From assembly GCA_905235345.1 (NCBI GenBank), contig CAJOLO010000062.1:1625-10096 (forward strand): a stretch of DNA of 8,472 bases, in the 5' to 3' direction. The translations under genes were made by a program, and so were the position numbers. Origin of the DNA: an uncultured Lachnospiraceae bacterium (GTDB lineage: Bacteria; Bacillota; Clostridia; Lachnospirales; Lachnospiraceae). The notes under the pieces are model-generated. The model was not told the origin of the DNA and ran no database searches. It was given only the letters and a program-made list of their open reading frames with translations. Below, piece after piece: positions 1 to 5,919 of the stretch; within the stretch, counting starts at the first letter, position 1; every line of letters begins with the position of its first letter.

Positions 1-176
1 CCATAAAAAATGAGTGAACTCAATTTATCCGCCTCAATCATACGATAAAGGAGCTTGTCCTTCCCCATAATATGCTTTTGACCAACAACCTCTGAAAGCG
101 TTGTTGGTCGTAATCTTTTCGCTAATGGGGATTCGTTTTTCATATTAGTCTCTCTCATGTAATCAAACAAATCCAT
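1..176 (-). CDS. rarA: Replication-associated recombination protein A (RarA/MgsA), N-terminal part, cut by window edge
   Basis: Only the first 58 codons are in the window, and the gene continues past the left edge. RarA (MgsA, a relative of eukaryotic WRNIP1) is a cytoplasmic AAA+ ATPase related to clamp loaders that acts at stalled or gapped replication forks. The visible protein starts MDLFDYMRE and continues with PLAKRLRPTTLSEVVGQKHI (about residues 17-36), the characteristic start of this family, and then LIFYG (about residues 55-59), which leads into the Walker A loop that would lie just outside the window. An AAGAGG ribosome binding site at 184-189 sits 7 bases before the ATG at 176. 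The stop codon of the TetR-family gene lies 52 bp upstream and I see no terminator between them, so the two may be co-transcribed. The RuvB/DnaX clamp-loader families share the general fold, but the N-terminal wording fits RarA best. Confidence 0.88.
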   Translation of the reverse strand, partial: MDLFDYMRETNMKNESPLAKRLRPTTLSEVVGQKHIMGKDKLLYRMIEADKLSSLIFY

Positions 177-228
177 GAATATACCTCTTAAACATTTCTT
201 TTATTATCAATAACCATCTTTCAAAAAA

Positions 229-819
229 CTATTGAATTCTCAGGATATTTACAAACTTATGAACCCATGTCTCTATTATCTGTTCGTGAGAATTAATGTT
301 ATTGGCCATCCTGCGATTAAGAATATCTCTTAATAAAGTTCCGGTCACCATTAAGCAAAGCTCCTCGGGAGTAAACACATCACAAATCTCGCCGTCATCA
401 ATTGCAGCCTCAAACTCTTTCATCAGAAATACATACCTGTTCTTACTGCATTCAGTCAGTTTATCCCTTGTATTGGCATTATGGAGAAAACTCTCGTAAT
501 TCAATACAATTGCAGTCATTTCCTGATAATCAGCATAATATGAAACTAACATCATCAAAAATTCTACTATTTTGTCTATATGCGAAATATCTTTATCTTC
601 AACGGTAGCAATCATTTCACGGTCATTCTTTGAATAAGTCTCAATCACCTCGAGCAAAACCTCATCTATGCTGCCAAAATAACGATATAACACGGCTTCT
701 GATATATTAACTTTCTCGGCAAGTTTCCTTGTGTTCAAAAATCCCAAGCCTGACTCACTGATAATTTCAATAGCAGCAGTGACTATTCTGTCTTTTTTGT
801 CAATAAAATCATTATCCAT
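229..819 (-). CDS. TetR/AcrR-family transcriptional regulator
   Basis: A 196-residue protein of usual TetR-family length. Residues about 10-55 form the DNA-binding domain, with the helix-turn-helix at about 30-49 (TRKLAEKVNISEAVLYRYFG), including the typical LYRYFG recognition-helix ending. The rest is an all-helical ligand-binding and dimerisation domain without recognisable ligand signature, so the inducer and targets cannot be named. An ATG at 834 would add MGGVH, but the GGGAGGGG that would encode those residues is itself an ideal ribosome binding site for the ATG at 819, so I chose 819. Upstream lies a consensus promoter (937-965) and an approximately 110-base leader. rarA follows on the same strand after 52 bp. 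No efflux pump or enzyme gene, the usual target of such regulators, is adjacent in the window. It may control itself, rarA, or genes elsewhere. Confidence 0.9.
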   Translation of the reverse strand: MDNDFIDKKDRIVTAAIEIISESGLGFLNTRKLAEKVNISEAVLYRYFGSIDEVLLEVIETYSKNDREMIATVEDKDISHIDKIVEFLMMLVSYYADYQEMTAIVLNYESFLHNANTRDKLTECSKNRYVFLMKEFEAAIDDGEICDVFTPEELCLMVTGTLLRDILNRRMANNINSHEQIIETWVHKFVNILRIQ

Positions 820-824
820 ATGCA

Positions 825-832
825 CCCCTCCC
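825..832 (-). promoter_or_regulatory. Ribosome binding site that fixes the TetR gene start
   Basis: GGGAGGGG on the minus strand. The GGAGG core lies 7 bases before the ATG at 819, an optimal distance. The alternative ATG at 834 lies upstream of this motif and overlaps its first base, with no purine-rich site of its own, so the start at 819 is preferred. Confidence 0.8.
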
Positions 833-850
833 ATATGTGTGAAACAAAAT

Positions 851-863
851 GCCGATTATCGCC
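851..863. repeat. 13-bp imperfect palindrome in the TetR gene leader (possible operator)
   Basis: GCCGATTATCGCC on the plus strand has a perfect CGAT-T-ATCG core (853-861) and one mismatched pair in the outer arms. It lies downstream of the expected transcription start and upstream of the ribosome binding site, where a self-repressing TetR protein could bind. TetR operators are usually such short palindromes, but no binding can be shown from sequence alone, and the site is short enough to arise by chance. Confidence 0.25.
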
Positions 864-936
864 ACGTACAAACTTTCCCGACACACCCATATAGTATCCG
901 AGTGGAACAACTATTATAACAAAAAACATATATATT

Positions 937-965
937 ATTATAAGAAAAATTAGTGAAATTGTCAA
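937..965 (-). promoter_or_regulatory. Consensus sigma-A type promoter for the TetR-family gene
   Basis: On the minus strand TTGACA (965-960) is followed by a 17-base spacer and TATAAT (942-937), an exact match to both hexamers at the optimal spacing. The expected start of transcription is near 930, giving a leader of about 110 bases before the ATG at 819. A second TATAAT (918-913) has no matching -35 box. A promoter this strong in front of a TetR-type gene would fit a unit that is held down by a repressor, possibly the product itself. That last point is inference. Confidence 0.75.
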
Positions 966-1109
966 CTTTCCACAATTTTTCATTATATATTTTTGTTATT
1001 TTTTCATCTTCTTTTTTTACTTGAAAGATAGTCAAGACAAGCTCATCTTCTCTTATTTTCGTTCTGTAAAAAAGCACATGTCTAATAAGATATATTATAC
1101 TCATTTATA

Positions 1110-2111
1110 TTATACGTTACATATAGTTATCTCATCTGCATTCCTGTCGTAATAATATATATTATCCGACAACAGGTCTATCAAACCCACGGAAGAACGA
1201 TTGGCTTCCGTAAGCAGTTCCAATAAAAATTGTGCTGAGATATCATCTTCCTCGGGAAGTAACATCACCTCATGCACACTGGACGGAAGTATGAATACAT
1301 TCGCCTCCTGCACTCTTGCAAAGTTGCTTATAACATCATCATATAATATACAACCTGCTCCAAAAGCCTTGGTCCGGTTAGTCATCACATAAAGATTTAC
1401 TCCCAAATCCAGATTATCGTTACTTTGCAGCACATCAACAATTTCCTGATTAAGCTCATTCTTAATCCTGTCATCAAAGCATTCGAGCACAAGTTTCGAA
1501 AGAGGTTCCATACACCAGGGATATTTTTGCATAGAATTAGACAATGCCTTACGATATAATTCGTCGACACTGATTTTCCATCTTTCAAACTCCCTGTTTG
1601 TTATCAGTATACTTGCAAGTCCCAATGCACTTTCCTTTATCACATACCTGAATGAAATCGCAAGATCAAGATACTTTATGTACGGACAACCTTCAAGCAT
1701 ATCCTTATTCCTCTCATAATTGATAAGTCGCAGCACAATATCGTTCTTAATCTCATCGTATTCATTAAGATCTATATAATCAAAATCCGTCTCAGCCTTC
1801 TCATTTCTATATCGGAATACAATCTCCGTCATAACAAAATCAAGCGGTTTTCCCATCATATAACTATCATAAAAAGGCTTTAGATATATGTTGGGACTTA
1901 CTCTTTCACCCTCCTCATATATAGATACGGCATCCAGCTGTATACCGTTATTCTTAACAACCTTCTGTACTACGACCTCGCATTTATCCAATTCCTTCTG
2001 TTGACCCTCTTTATGCAATCCATTATTATCAATTTCCTCTGTAAGAATTATATCCTTGTAGCAAGCTGCAAGATTCTCCTTGACATATTCAATAAATTCC
2101 TCATAATTCAT
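1110..2111 (-). CDS. DUF5688-family protein of unknown function
   Basis: A 333-residue protein without signal peptide or membrane segments, so probably cytoplasmic. I recognise the DUF5688 pattern, a family found mostly in Lachnospiraceae and related gut Clostridia, often in several copies per genome. Visible landmarks are an N-terminal helix EEFIEYVKENL (4-14), SPNIYLKPFYDSYMMGKPLD (72-91), LYVMTNRTKAFGAGCILYDD (240-259), ILPSSVHEVMLLPEE (274-288) and LSDNIYYYDR (314-323). No catalytic motif is obvious and no function is established. The protein is acidic and helix-rich. An AGGAG site (2122-2126) lies 10 bases before the ATG, a slightly long spacing. The gene is flanked by 428 bp upstream without a clear promoter and 275 bp downstream without a clear terminator, so it looks like a single-gene unit. 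The reading frame is intact. Confidence 0.8.
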   Translation of the reverse strand: MNYEEFIEYVKENLAACYKDIILTEEIDNNGLHKEGQQKELDKCEVVVQKVVKNNGIQLDAVSIYEEGERVSPNIYLKPFYDSYMMGKPLDFVMTEIVFRYRNEKAETDFDYIDLNEYDEIKNDIVLRLINYERNKDMLEGCPYIKYLDLAISFRYVIKESALGLASILITNREFERWKISVDELYRKALSNSMQKYPWCMEPLSKLVLECFDDRIKNELNQEIVDVLQSNDNLDLGVNLYVMTNRTKAFGAGCILYDDVISNFARVQEANVFILPSSVHEVMLLPEEDDISAQFLLELLTEANRSSVGLIDLLSDNIYYYDRNADEITICNV

Positions 2112-2347
2112 ATATTTTAATCTCCTTTTTTATAAAATGTTGTAAGTCAGCTAAAAAACATTAACGAAAATACTGTAAATTGCTTTTTACTATCTCCTTC
2201 AATGGTTAAGCTTTAAAATGTGCAATAATCCTATTCTCATTTCAACCAAATCACACATAAACAGACAATAAAATATATCATCCGAAAAGATATTAATAAT
2301 GAATTATAAATGGAATTAAAAATGAATTAATAAATAACAAAATGAAA

Positions 2348-2366
2348 TCTGCAATAGATAAGCAGA
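2348..2366 (-). repeat. Short hairpin downstream of the hisC terminator
   Basis: TCTGC and GCAGA form a 5-bp stem with a 9-base loop. On the minus strand it is followed by TTTCATTTTG, so it could act as a weak backup terminator behind the stronger hairpin at 2387-2432. The stem is short, and chance is possible in such AT-rich DNA. Confidence 0.25.
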
Positions 2367-2386
2367 CTAACAAAATATGAAATTTA

Positions 2387-2432
2387 AAAAGAAATCCTTT
2401 GCCAGTAAAACATACTATAAAGGATTTCTTTT
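2387..2432 (-). terminator. Intrinsic terminator after hisC, possibly bidirectional
   Basis: A perfect 14-bp inverted repeat, AAAAGAAATCCTTT (2387-2400) and AAAGGATTTCTTTT (2419-2432), encloses an 18-base loop that itself holds a 4-bp stem (AGTA 2404-2407 with TACT 2413-2416). On the minus strand the stem runs into TTTTTAAATTT. On the plus strand it also ends in TTTTAATT. It lies about 107 bases after the hisC stop codon, so hisC mRNA would have an unusually long 3' end. The loop is longer than usual for a terminator. Confidence 0.75.
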
Positions 2433-2481
2433 AATTAGTCAAGCAATATTTTTAAGTTTCTTACATCAACCTGCTTTTCAC

Positions 2482-2539
2482 TTAGAGACCGAGACCGGCG
2501 AGTCATCTGTAAGCTATCACCATCCGGGGTGTGGGAGCC
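2482..2539. other. GC-richer segment after hisC, possible remnant of an IS200/IS605 right end or structured 3' RNA
   Basis: Between the hisC stop and its terminator, about 58 bases stand out from the surrounding AT-rich DNA by base composition. On the plus strand it includes a tandem GAGACC-GAGACC-GG (2486-2499) and CACC-ATCCGG-GGTG, a small hairpin. On the minus strand CTTACA and TGTAAG, about 54 bases apart (within 2459-2513), can pair. The order GAGACCGAGACC, then a short hairpin, then GTGGGAG reminds me of the right ends and guide-RNA regions of IS200/IS605 elements, but no tnpB coding sequence remains. This is a weak resemblance from memory, not a match. Confidence 0.2.
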
Positions 2540-3586
2540 TTATATATAGCTTTCAAGAAAGTCAACCACCTTCCGCATCTCCTCGTCAGTTCCGATAGTA
2601 ATCCTCAGATAGTTATCAATACGCGGTTTGTCAAAGTATCTGATATATATATGCTCGCGTTTTGCCGCCTCGAACAATTCTTTTGCTGATATACTCTTAT
2701 GGGTTGCAAACACAAAGTTGGTAGCACTTTCGGGATATGTAAATCCAAGCCTTGTAAGCTCCTTGGAAAACCACTCTCTTGTATTCCTGACCTTATCAAT
2801 AATCTCTTTAAAATACTCATCATCCTTAACGCTTTCAACCCCAAGTACTATCTGAAGAGAATTCATTGTATAGGAATTAAATGAAAACTTAACACAGTTA
2901 AGTGCTTTGATAAGTTCAGCATTTCCCATTGCATAGCCAATTCTCATTCCTGCCATAGATCTGGATTTTGAAAATGTTCTGACAACCAGAAGATTATCAT
3001 ACTCATCTATCAAAGATAATGCACTCTCTCCTGCATAATCTATGTATGCCTCATCCACTATAACCACAACATCCCTGTTATTATCCAGTATATTTCTGAT
3101 CTTATCAAGCTGCATATATATGCTTGTAGGTGCATTGGGATTAGGGAATACAACACCGCCGTTATCAACGTAATAATCCTCAGGAACTATACGAAAATCT
3201 TCATCCAATGCTTTAGTCTCATAAGGAATATTCAAAAGCTTTGCCCACACATCATAGAAACTATATGTTATATCAGGAAATAACACAGGTTTATCCGAAT
3301 TAAAAAATGTCATAAATGACATTGCAAGAACATCATCTGAGCCTACTCCCACAAACACCTGACTCTTGTCAAGTCCGTGATAATCCGCCAGTGCACATAC
3401 AAGCTCTGTCACCTCCGGATCAGAATAGAGACGAAGCTTCTCAAGTTCTAACTTCTTATTAATCACCTTCGGAGAAGGCGGATACGGATTCTCATTGGTA
3501 TTCAATTTGATCATATTACTATCATTAGGCTGCTCTCCCGGAACATAAGGATCAACCTTCCTTACATTCTTCATCCATTCTAACAT
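2540..3586 (-). CDS. hisC: Histidinol-phosphate aminotransferase
   Basis: A 348-residue pyridoxal-phosphate enzyme of fold type I, cytoplasmic, close to the usual HisC length. HisC moves an amino group between glutamate and imidazole acetol phosphate in histidine synthesis and often also acts on aromatic amino acids. Visible landmarks are KLNTNENPYPPSP (27-39), GVGSDDVL (80-87) near the cofactor phosphate site, FPNPNAPTS (147-155), VDEAYIDY (178-185) with the cofactor-binding aspartate, and TFSKSRSMAGMRIGYA (204-219) with the Schiff-base lysine at about 207, then YLRITIGT (326-333) with the substrate-binding arginine. AGAGGAG (3596-3602) lies 9 bases before the ATG. No other his gene is next to it. 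Related COG0079 enzymes such as the CobD decarboxylase are less likely, but the exact substrate cannot be proven from sequence. It lies 133 bp behind prfA. Confidence 0.88.
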   Translation of the reverse strand: MLEWMKNVRKVDPYVPGEQPNDSNMIKLNTNENPYPPSPKVINKKLELEKLRLYSDPEVTELVCALADYHGLDKSQVFVGVGSDDVLAMSFMTFFNSDKPVLFPDITYSFYDVWAKLLNIPYETKALDEDFRIVPEDYYVDNGGVVFPNPNAPTSIYMQLDKIRNILDNNRDVVVIVDEAYIDYAGESALSLIDEYDNLLVVRTFSKSRSMAGMRIGYAMGNAELIKALNCVKFSFNSYTMNSLQIVLGVESVKDDEYFKEIIDKVRNTREWFSKELTRLGFTYPESATNFVFATHKSISAKELFEAAKREHIYIRYFDKPRIDNYLRITIGTDEEMRKVVDFLESYI

Positions 3587-3607
3587 ATTCTATCACTCCT
3601 CTTTCCG

Positions 3608-3625
3608 GATATAAATCTTTATATC
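3608..3625. repeat. 18-bp perfect inverted repeat upstream of hisC (possible operator)
   Basis: GATATAAA-TC-TTTATATC: two perfect 8-bp arms with a 2-base centre, ending 5 bases upstream of the hisC ribosome binding site. The centre is too small for the whole stem to form in RNA, so a dimeric DNA-binding protein is a more natural reader than a terminator or riboswitch. A TATAAA in the arm could be a -10 box, but its -35 partner (TGGCGA) is poor. Confidence 0.45.
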
Positions 3626-3719
3626 GTTACCTGATCAATATCGCCACTATTATCATATAATGCACAAAATCCCTTAGCATATGACAACCATATATCTTCA
3701 ATACTCCGAAGACATGTAA

Positions 3720-4796
3720 TTACTCTGCCTCATTCATCTTTGCAAGCTTAGCTGCCTGATCGGCTGCGGTGAGACTGTCTATTATCTCATCAAGATCACC
3801 GTCCATTACCTGATCAAGCCGGTGCAACGTAAGCTTAATCCTATGATCCGTTACACGACCTTGCGGGAAATTGTAGGTTCTGATCTTCTCAGATCTGTCA
3901 CCGGTTCCCACCTGACTCTTTCTAAGTTCTGCCTCGGCATCATGAGCTTTTTGAAGTTCCATATCATATAACTTTGCACGAAGAACCTTTAATGCCTTAT
4001 CCTTATTCTTTAACTGGCTCTTCTCATCCTGACAGGAAATAACAATTCCTGTTGGAATATGGGTAAGTCTTACGGCTGAATCCGTTGTATTTACGCACTG
4101 TCCGCCATTACCTGATGCACGGAACACATCGAATTTACAGTCGTTAAGATCCAGCTCAAAATCCACTTCTTCAGCCTCCGGCATAATAGCCACCGTCATT
4201 GTGGATGTATGAATTCTTCCACCCGATTCAGTTTCCGGTACACGCTGAACTCGATGAACACCGCTTTCGTATTTCAACCTTGAAAATGCGCCCTTACCGT
4301 TGATCATAAATGAGCACTCCTTATATCCTCCGATACCATTTTCATTCAGGCTGATAAGCTCTGTCTTCCAGTGCATCTTATCTGCATATTTCTGGTACAT
4401 ACGAAATATCTCTGCGGCGAACAGCGCTGACTCATCTCCACCCGCACCTGCTCTGAGCTCCACAATAACATTCTTATCATCATTGGGATCCTTGGGCAGA
4501 AGCAGAACCTTAAGTTCCTGTTCTGTACGTGCAACAGTCTCCTTGGAATCATTCAGCTCCTCCTTGGCAAGTTCACGCATTTCCTCATCCTTTTCTTCAT
4601 CAAGCATTGCAAGGCTGTCCTCTATTGCCTGCTTTGCCGCAAGGTACTCCTTATATTTATCTGCTATCGGTGCAAGCTCGCTCTGCTCTTTCATAAGAGC
4701 AGTGTATTTTTCCTGATCATTTAACACATCCTGATCTGAAAGCTGCTCCAAAACCGACTCGTATCGTGCCAATATATCCTCTAATTTATCAAACAT
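3720..4796 (-). CDS. prfA: Peptide chain release factor 1 (RF1)
   Basis: A 358-residue class I release factor that reads UAA and UAG in the ribosomal A site and triggers release of the finished protein. Numbering here is from the upstream in-frame ATG at 4802; subtract 2 for the preferred start. An N-terminal coiled-coil region is at about 5-100, the tripeptide PET that fits the stop-codon reading loop (RF1 types have P-x-T) is at 189-191 within RVQRVPETESGGRIHTST, and GNGGQCVNTTDSAVRLTH (231-248) carries the universal GGQ loop at 233-235. Its glutamine is the target of the PrmC methylase encoded directly upstream. RF2 would show SPF instead of PxT and an internal frameshift, neither of which is present. 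AAGAGG (4805-4810) is 8 bases from the ATG at 4796 and only 2 from the one at 4802, so the start MFDKLEDI is preferred, as in the family. Confidence 0.96.
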   Translation of the reverse strand: MFDKLEDILARYESVLEQLSDQDVLNDQEKYTALMKEQSELAPIADKYKEYLAAKQAIEDSLAMLDEEKDEEMRELAKEELNDSKETVARTEQELKVLLLPKDPNDDKNVIVELRAGAGGDESALFAAEIFRMYQKYADKMHWKTELISLNENGIGGYKECSFMINGKGAFSRLKYESGVHRVQRVPETESGGRIHTSTMTVAIMPEAEEVDFELDLNDCKFDVFRASGNGGQCVNTTDSAVRLTHIPTGIVISCQDEKSQLKNKDKALKVLRAKLYDMELQKAHDAEAELRKSQVGTGDRSEKIRTYNFPQGRVTDHRIKLTLHRLDQVMDGDLDEIIDSLTAADQAAKLAKMNEAE

Positions 4797-4804
4797 TATC
4801 ATTA

Positions 4805-4810
4805 CCTCTT
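4805..4810 (-). promoter_or_regulatory. Ribosome binding site that fixes the prfA start
   Basis: AAGAGG on the minus strand. The spacing is 8 bases to the ATG at 4796 but only 2 bases to the ATG at 4802, which is too close for normal initiation. This supports the shorter protein beginning MFDKLEDI. Confidence 0.75.
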
Positions 4811-4897
4811 TCTATTCAGATTCGACATATTAACCTGTCTTATTACTGATACAATCTTCAAAATTAATGTTATTAATACATAAATTGCAATTATCAG

Positions 4898-5830
4898 CTA
4901 CAAATGTCCGAAAACAACCCTGTCCATCCCCGCATAATCCTTCTTAATATTCACATCGTTAAAGCCGGCAGCACTCATTAGTGCCGAAACTTCTTTTCCC
5001 TGATTATAACCTATTTCAAAAAATATATATCCGCCGGGAAGCAAATGATTCCCTGCACCATCAATTATCTGCCTGTAAAAGTCAAGTCCGTCATCGCCTC
5101 CGTCTAATGCAGACAATGGTTCGTGATCCTTCACCTCTGGCATAAGTGTGTTAACAATTGCACTTTCAATATATGGGGGATTACATACTATAATATTATA
5201 CCTTTCATCAAGTCCTTCAAAAAGATTTCCCTGATTGATCAAAGCATCATCAATCTCATATTTTTCAAGATTACGTCTTGCAACCGAAAGTGCACCCTCA
5301 GAAATATCACTCAATGTAAGAGTAATATTCCTGTGATAAAGCTTCAGTGATATTCCGATACATCCCGAACCACAACAAAGATCAAGTATTTGAAACCGGT
5401 CTTTATTATATGATATCTCATTTCCGTCTGCATAAGCTTTATCCTCATTTTCATTTAATGAAGATACGATATTATCAGCATATGATTCTTTATTAATATC
5501 ATCATATAAATCATTAACCGTCTCGACCAATATCTCAGTATCGTTTCTAGGAATAAGAACATTTTCATCTACAATAAATGTATAATCCATAAAATGAGCA
5601 TATCCAAGAAGATATTGCAACGGATAATGCTCACAACGTATTGCAATGAGTCTCTTATACTCCTCCTCTTTATCCGGAGCAACCTGTTCATCACCGTTCA
5701 TAAGCATATACATATAATTAACACCAAGAACCTGTTCCAGCAAAACCTTACGCTCATACTTAGCATATTCATTGCCGCTTTCTTCAAGCTGTTTTCTTCC
5801 GTAATCCAACAATTCATTAATCGTTGCCAT
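4898..5830 (-). CDS. prmC: Peptide chain release factor N5-glutamine methyltransferase
   Basis: A 310-residue cytoplasmic enzyme that transfers a methyl group from S-adenosylmethionine to the GGQ glutamine of release factors RF1 and RF2, making release efficient. Residues about 1-85 are the small helical substrate-binding domain (INELLDYGRKQL at the start, HYPLQYLLG at 68-76), followed by LIPRNDTEILVE (92-103). The cofactor motif I is ILDLCCGSGCIGISL (148-162), and NPPY (217-220) is the catalytic motif that binds the glutamine side chain. The family usually has about 275-290 residues. The surplus is an acidic stretch of about 35 residues (109-145) between the two domains. AAGGG (5837-5841) lies 6 bases before the ATG. 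prfA, which encodes its substrate, follows after 101 bp, and yqhQ precedes it by 89 bp. Confidence 0.95.
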   Translation of the reverse strand: MATINELLDYGRKQLEESGNEYAKYERKVLLEQVLGVNYMYMLMNGDEQVAPDKEEEYKRLIAIRCEHYPLQYLLGYAHFMDYTFIVDENVLIPRNDTEILVETVNDLYDDINKESYADNIVSSLNENEDKAYADGNEISYNKDRFQILDLCCGSGCIGISLKLYHRNITLTLSDISEGALSVARRNLEKYEIDDALINQGNLFEGLDERYNIIVCNPPYIESAIVNTLMPEVKDHEPLSALDGGDDGLDFYRQIIDGAGNHLLPGGYIFFEIGYNQGKEVSALMSAAGFNDVNIKKDYAGMDRVVFGHL

Positions 5831-5919
5831 AATACACCCTTATCCTGTAATCTTTATTACAACCAGTATAAAAAACATCGACATATATCCTTTGACACTT
5901 GCAAGGTCATTCATAAATA

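Larger units (their letters stand above)
2112..2539. other. 428-bp intergenic region between hisC and the DUF5688 gene
   Basis: No convincing gene on either strand. From the hisC side it holds a GC-richer segment (about 2482-2539), a strong terminator hairpin (2387-2432), a weaker hairpin (2348-2366), an AT-rich run with three imperfect copies of ATGAATTA (about 2299-2331) and the ribosome binding site of the DUF5688 gene. A TATAAT at 2308-2303 on the minus strand is a possible -10 box for the DUF5688 gene but lacks a good -35 partner. A 73-codon plus-strand frame (2377-2598) has no ribosome binding site and runs antisense into hisC, so it is not called. Confidence 0.6.

Noticed and set aside
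783..983. A 66-codon minus-strand frame that translates to a hydrophobic, membrane-like peptide
   Set aside because: It has no ribosome binding site, covers the consensus promoter of the TetR gene and overlaps that gene's start in another frame. AT-rich promoter DNA gives hydrophobic translations by chance.
1021..1037. TTGA...TCAA hairpin beside a poly-T stretch as terminator of the DUF5688 gene
   Set aside because: The stem is only 5 bp and the T-run lies on the wrong side for minus-strand transcription.
856..1104. An 82-codon minus-strand frame starting 5 bases after the DUF5688 stop codon
   Set aside because: There is no ribosome binding site, the sequence is low in complexity and rich in K, I, Y and N, and it runs through the TetR promoter. 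No recognisable family.
2377..2598. A 73-codon plus-strand frame across the hisC terminator
   Set aside because: It begins beside a terminator hairpin, lacks a ribosome binding site and ends antisense inside hisC. It could include remnants of a mobile-element gene end, but it is not a gene.
3587..3719. A T-box or other amino-acid riboswitch in front of hisC
   Set aside because: Only 133 bases separate prfA from hisC and no T-box sequence or antiterminator hairpin is visible. The palindrome present is a DNA-type site.
4300..4716. A 138-codon plus-strand frame antisense to prfA
   Set aside because: The serine-rich translation is the shadow of the glutamate- and leucine-rich RF1 helices. prfA is clearly the real gene.
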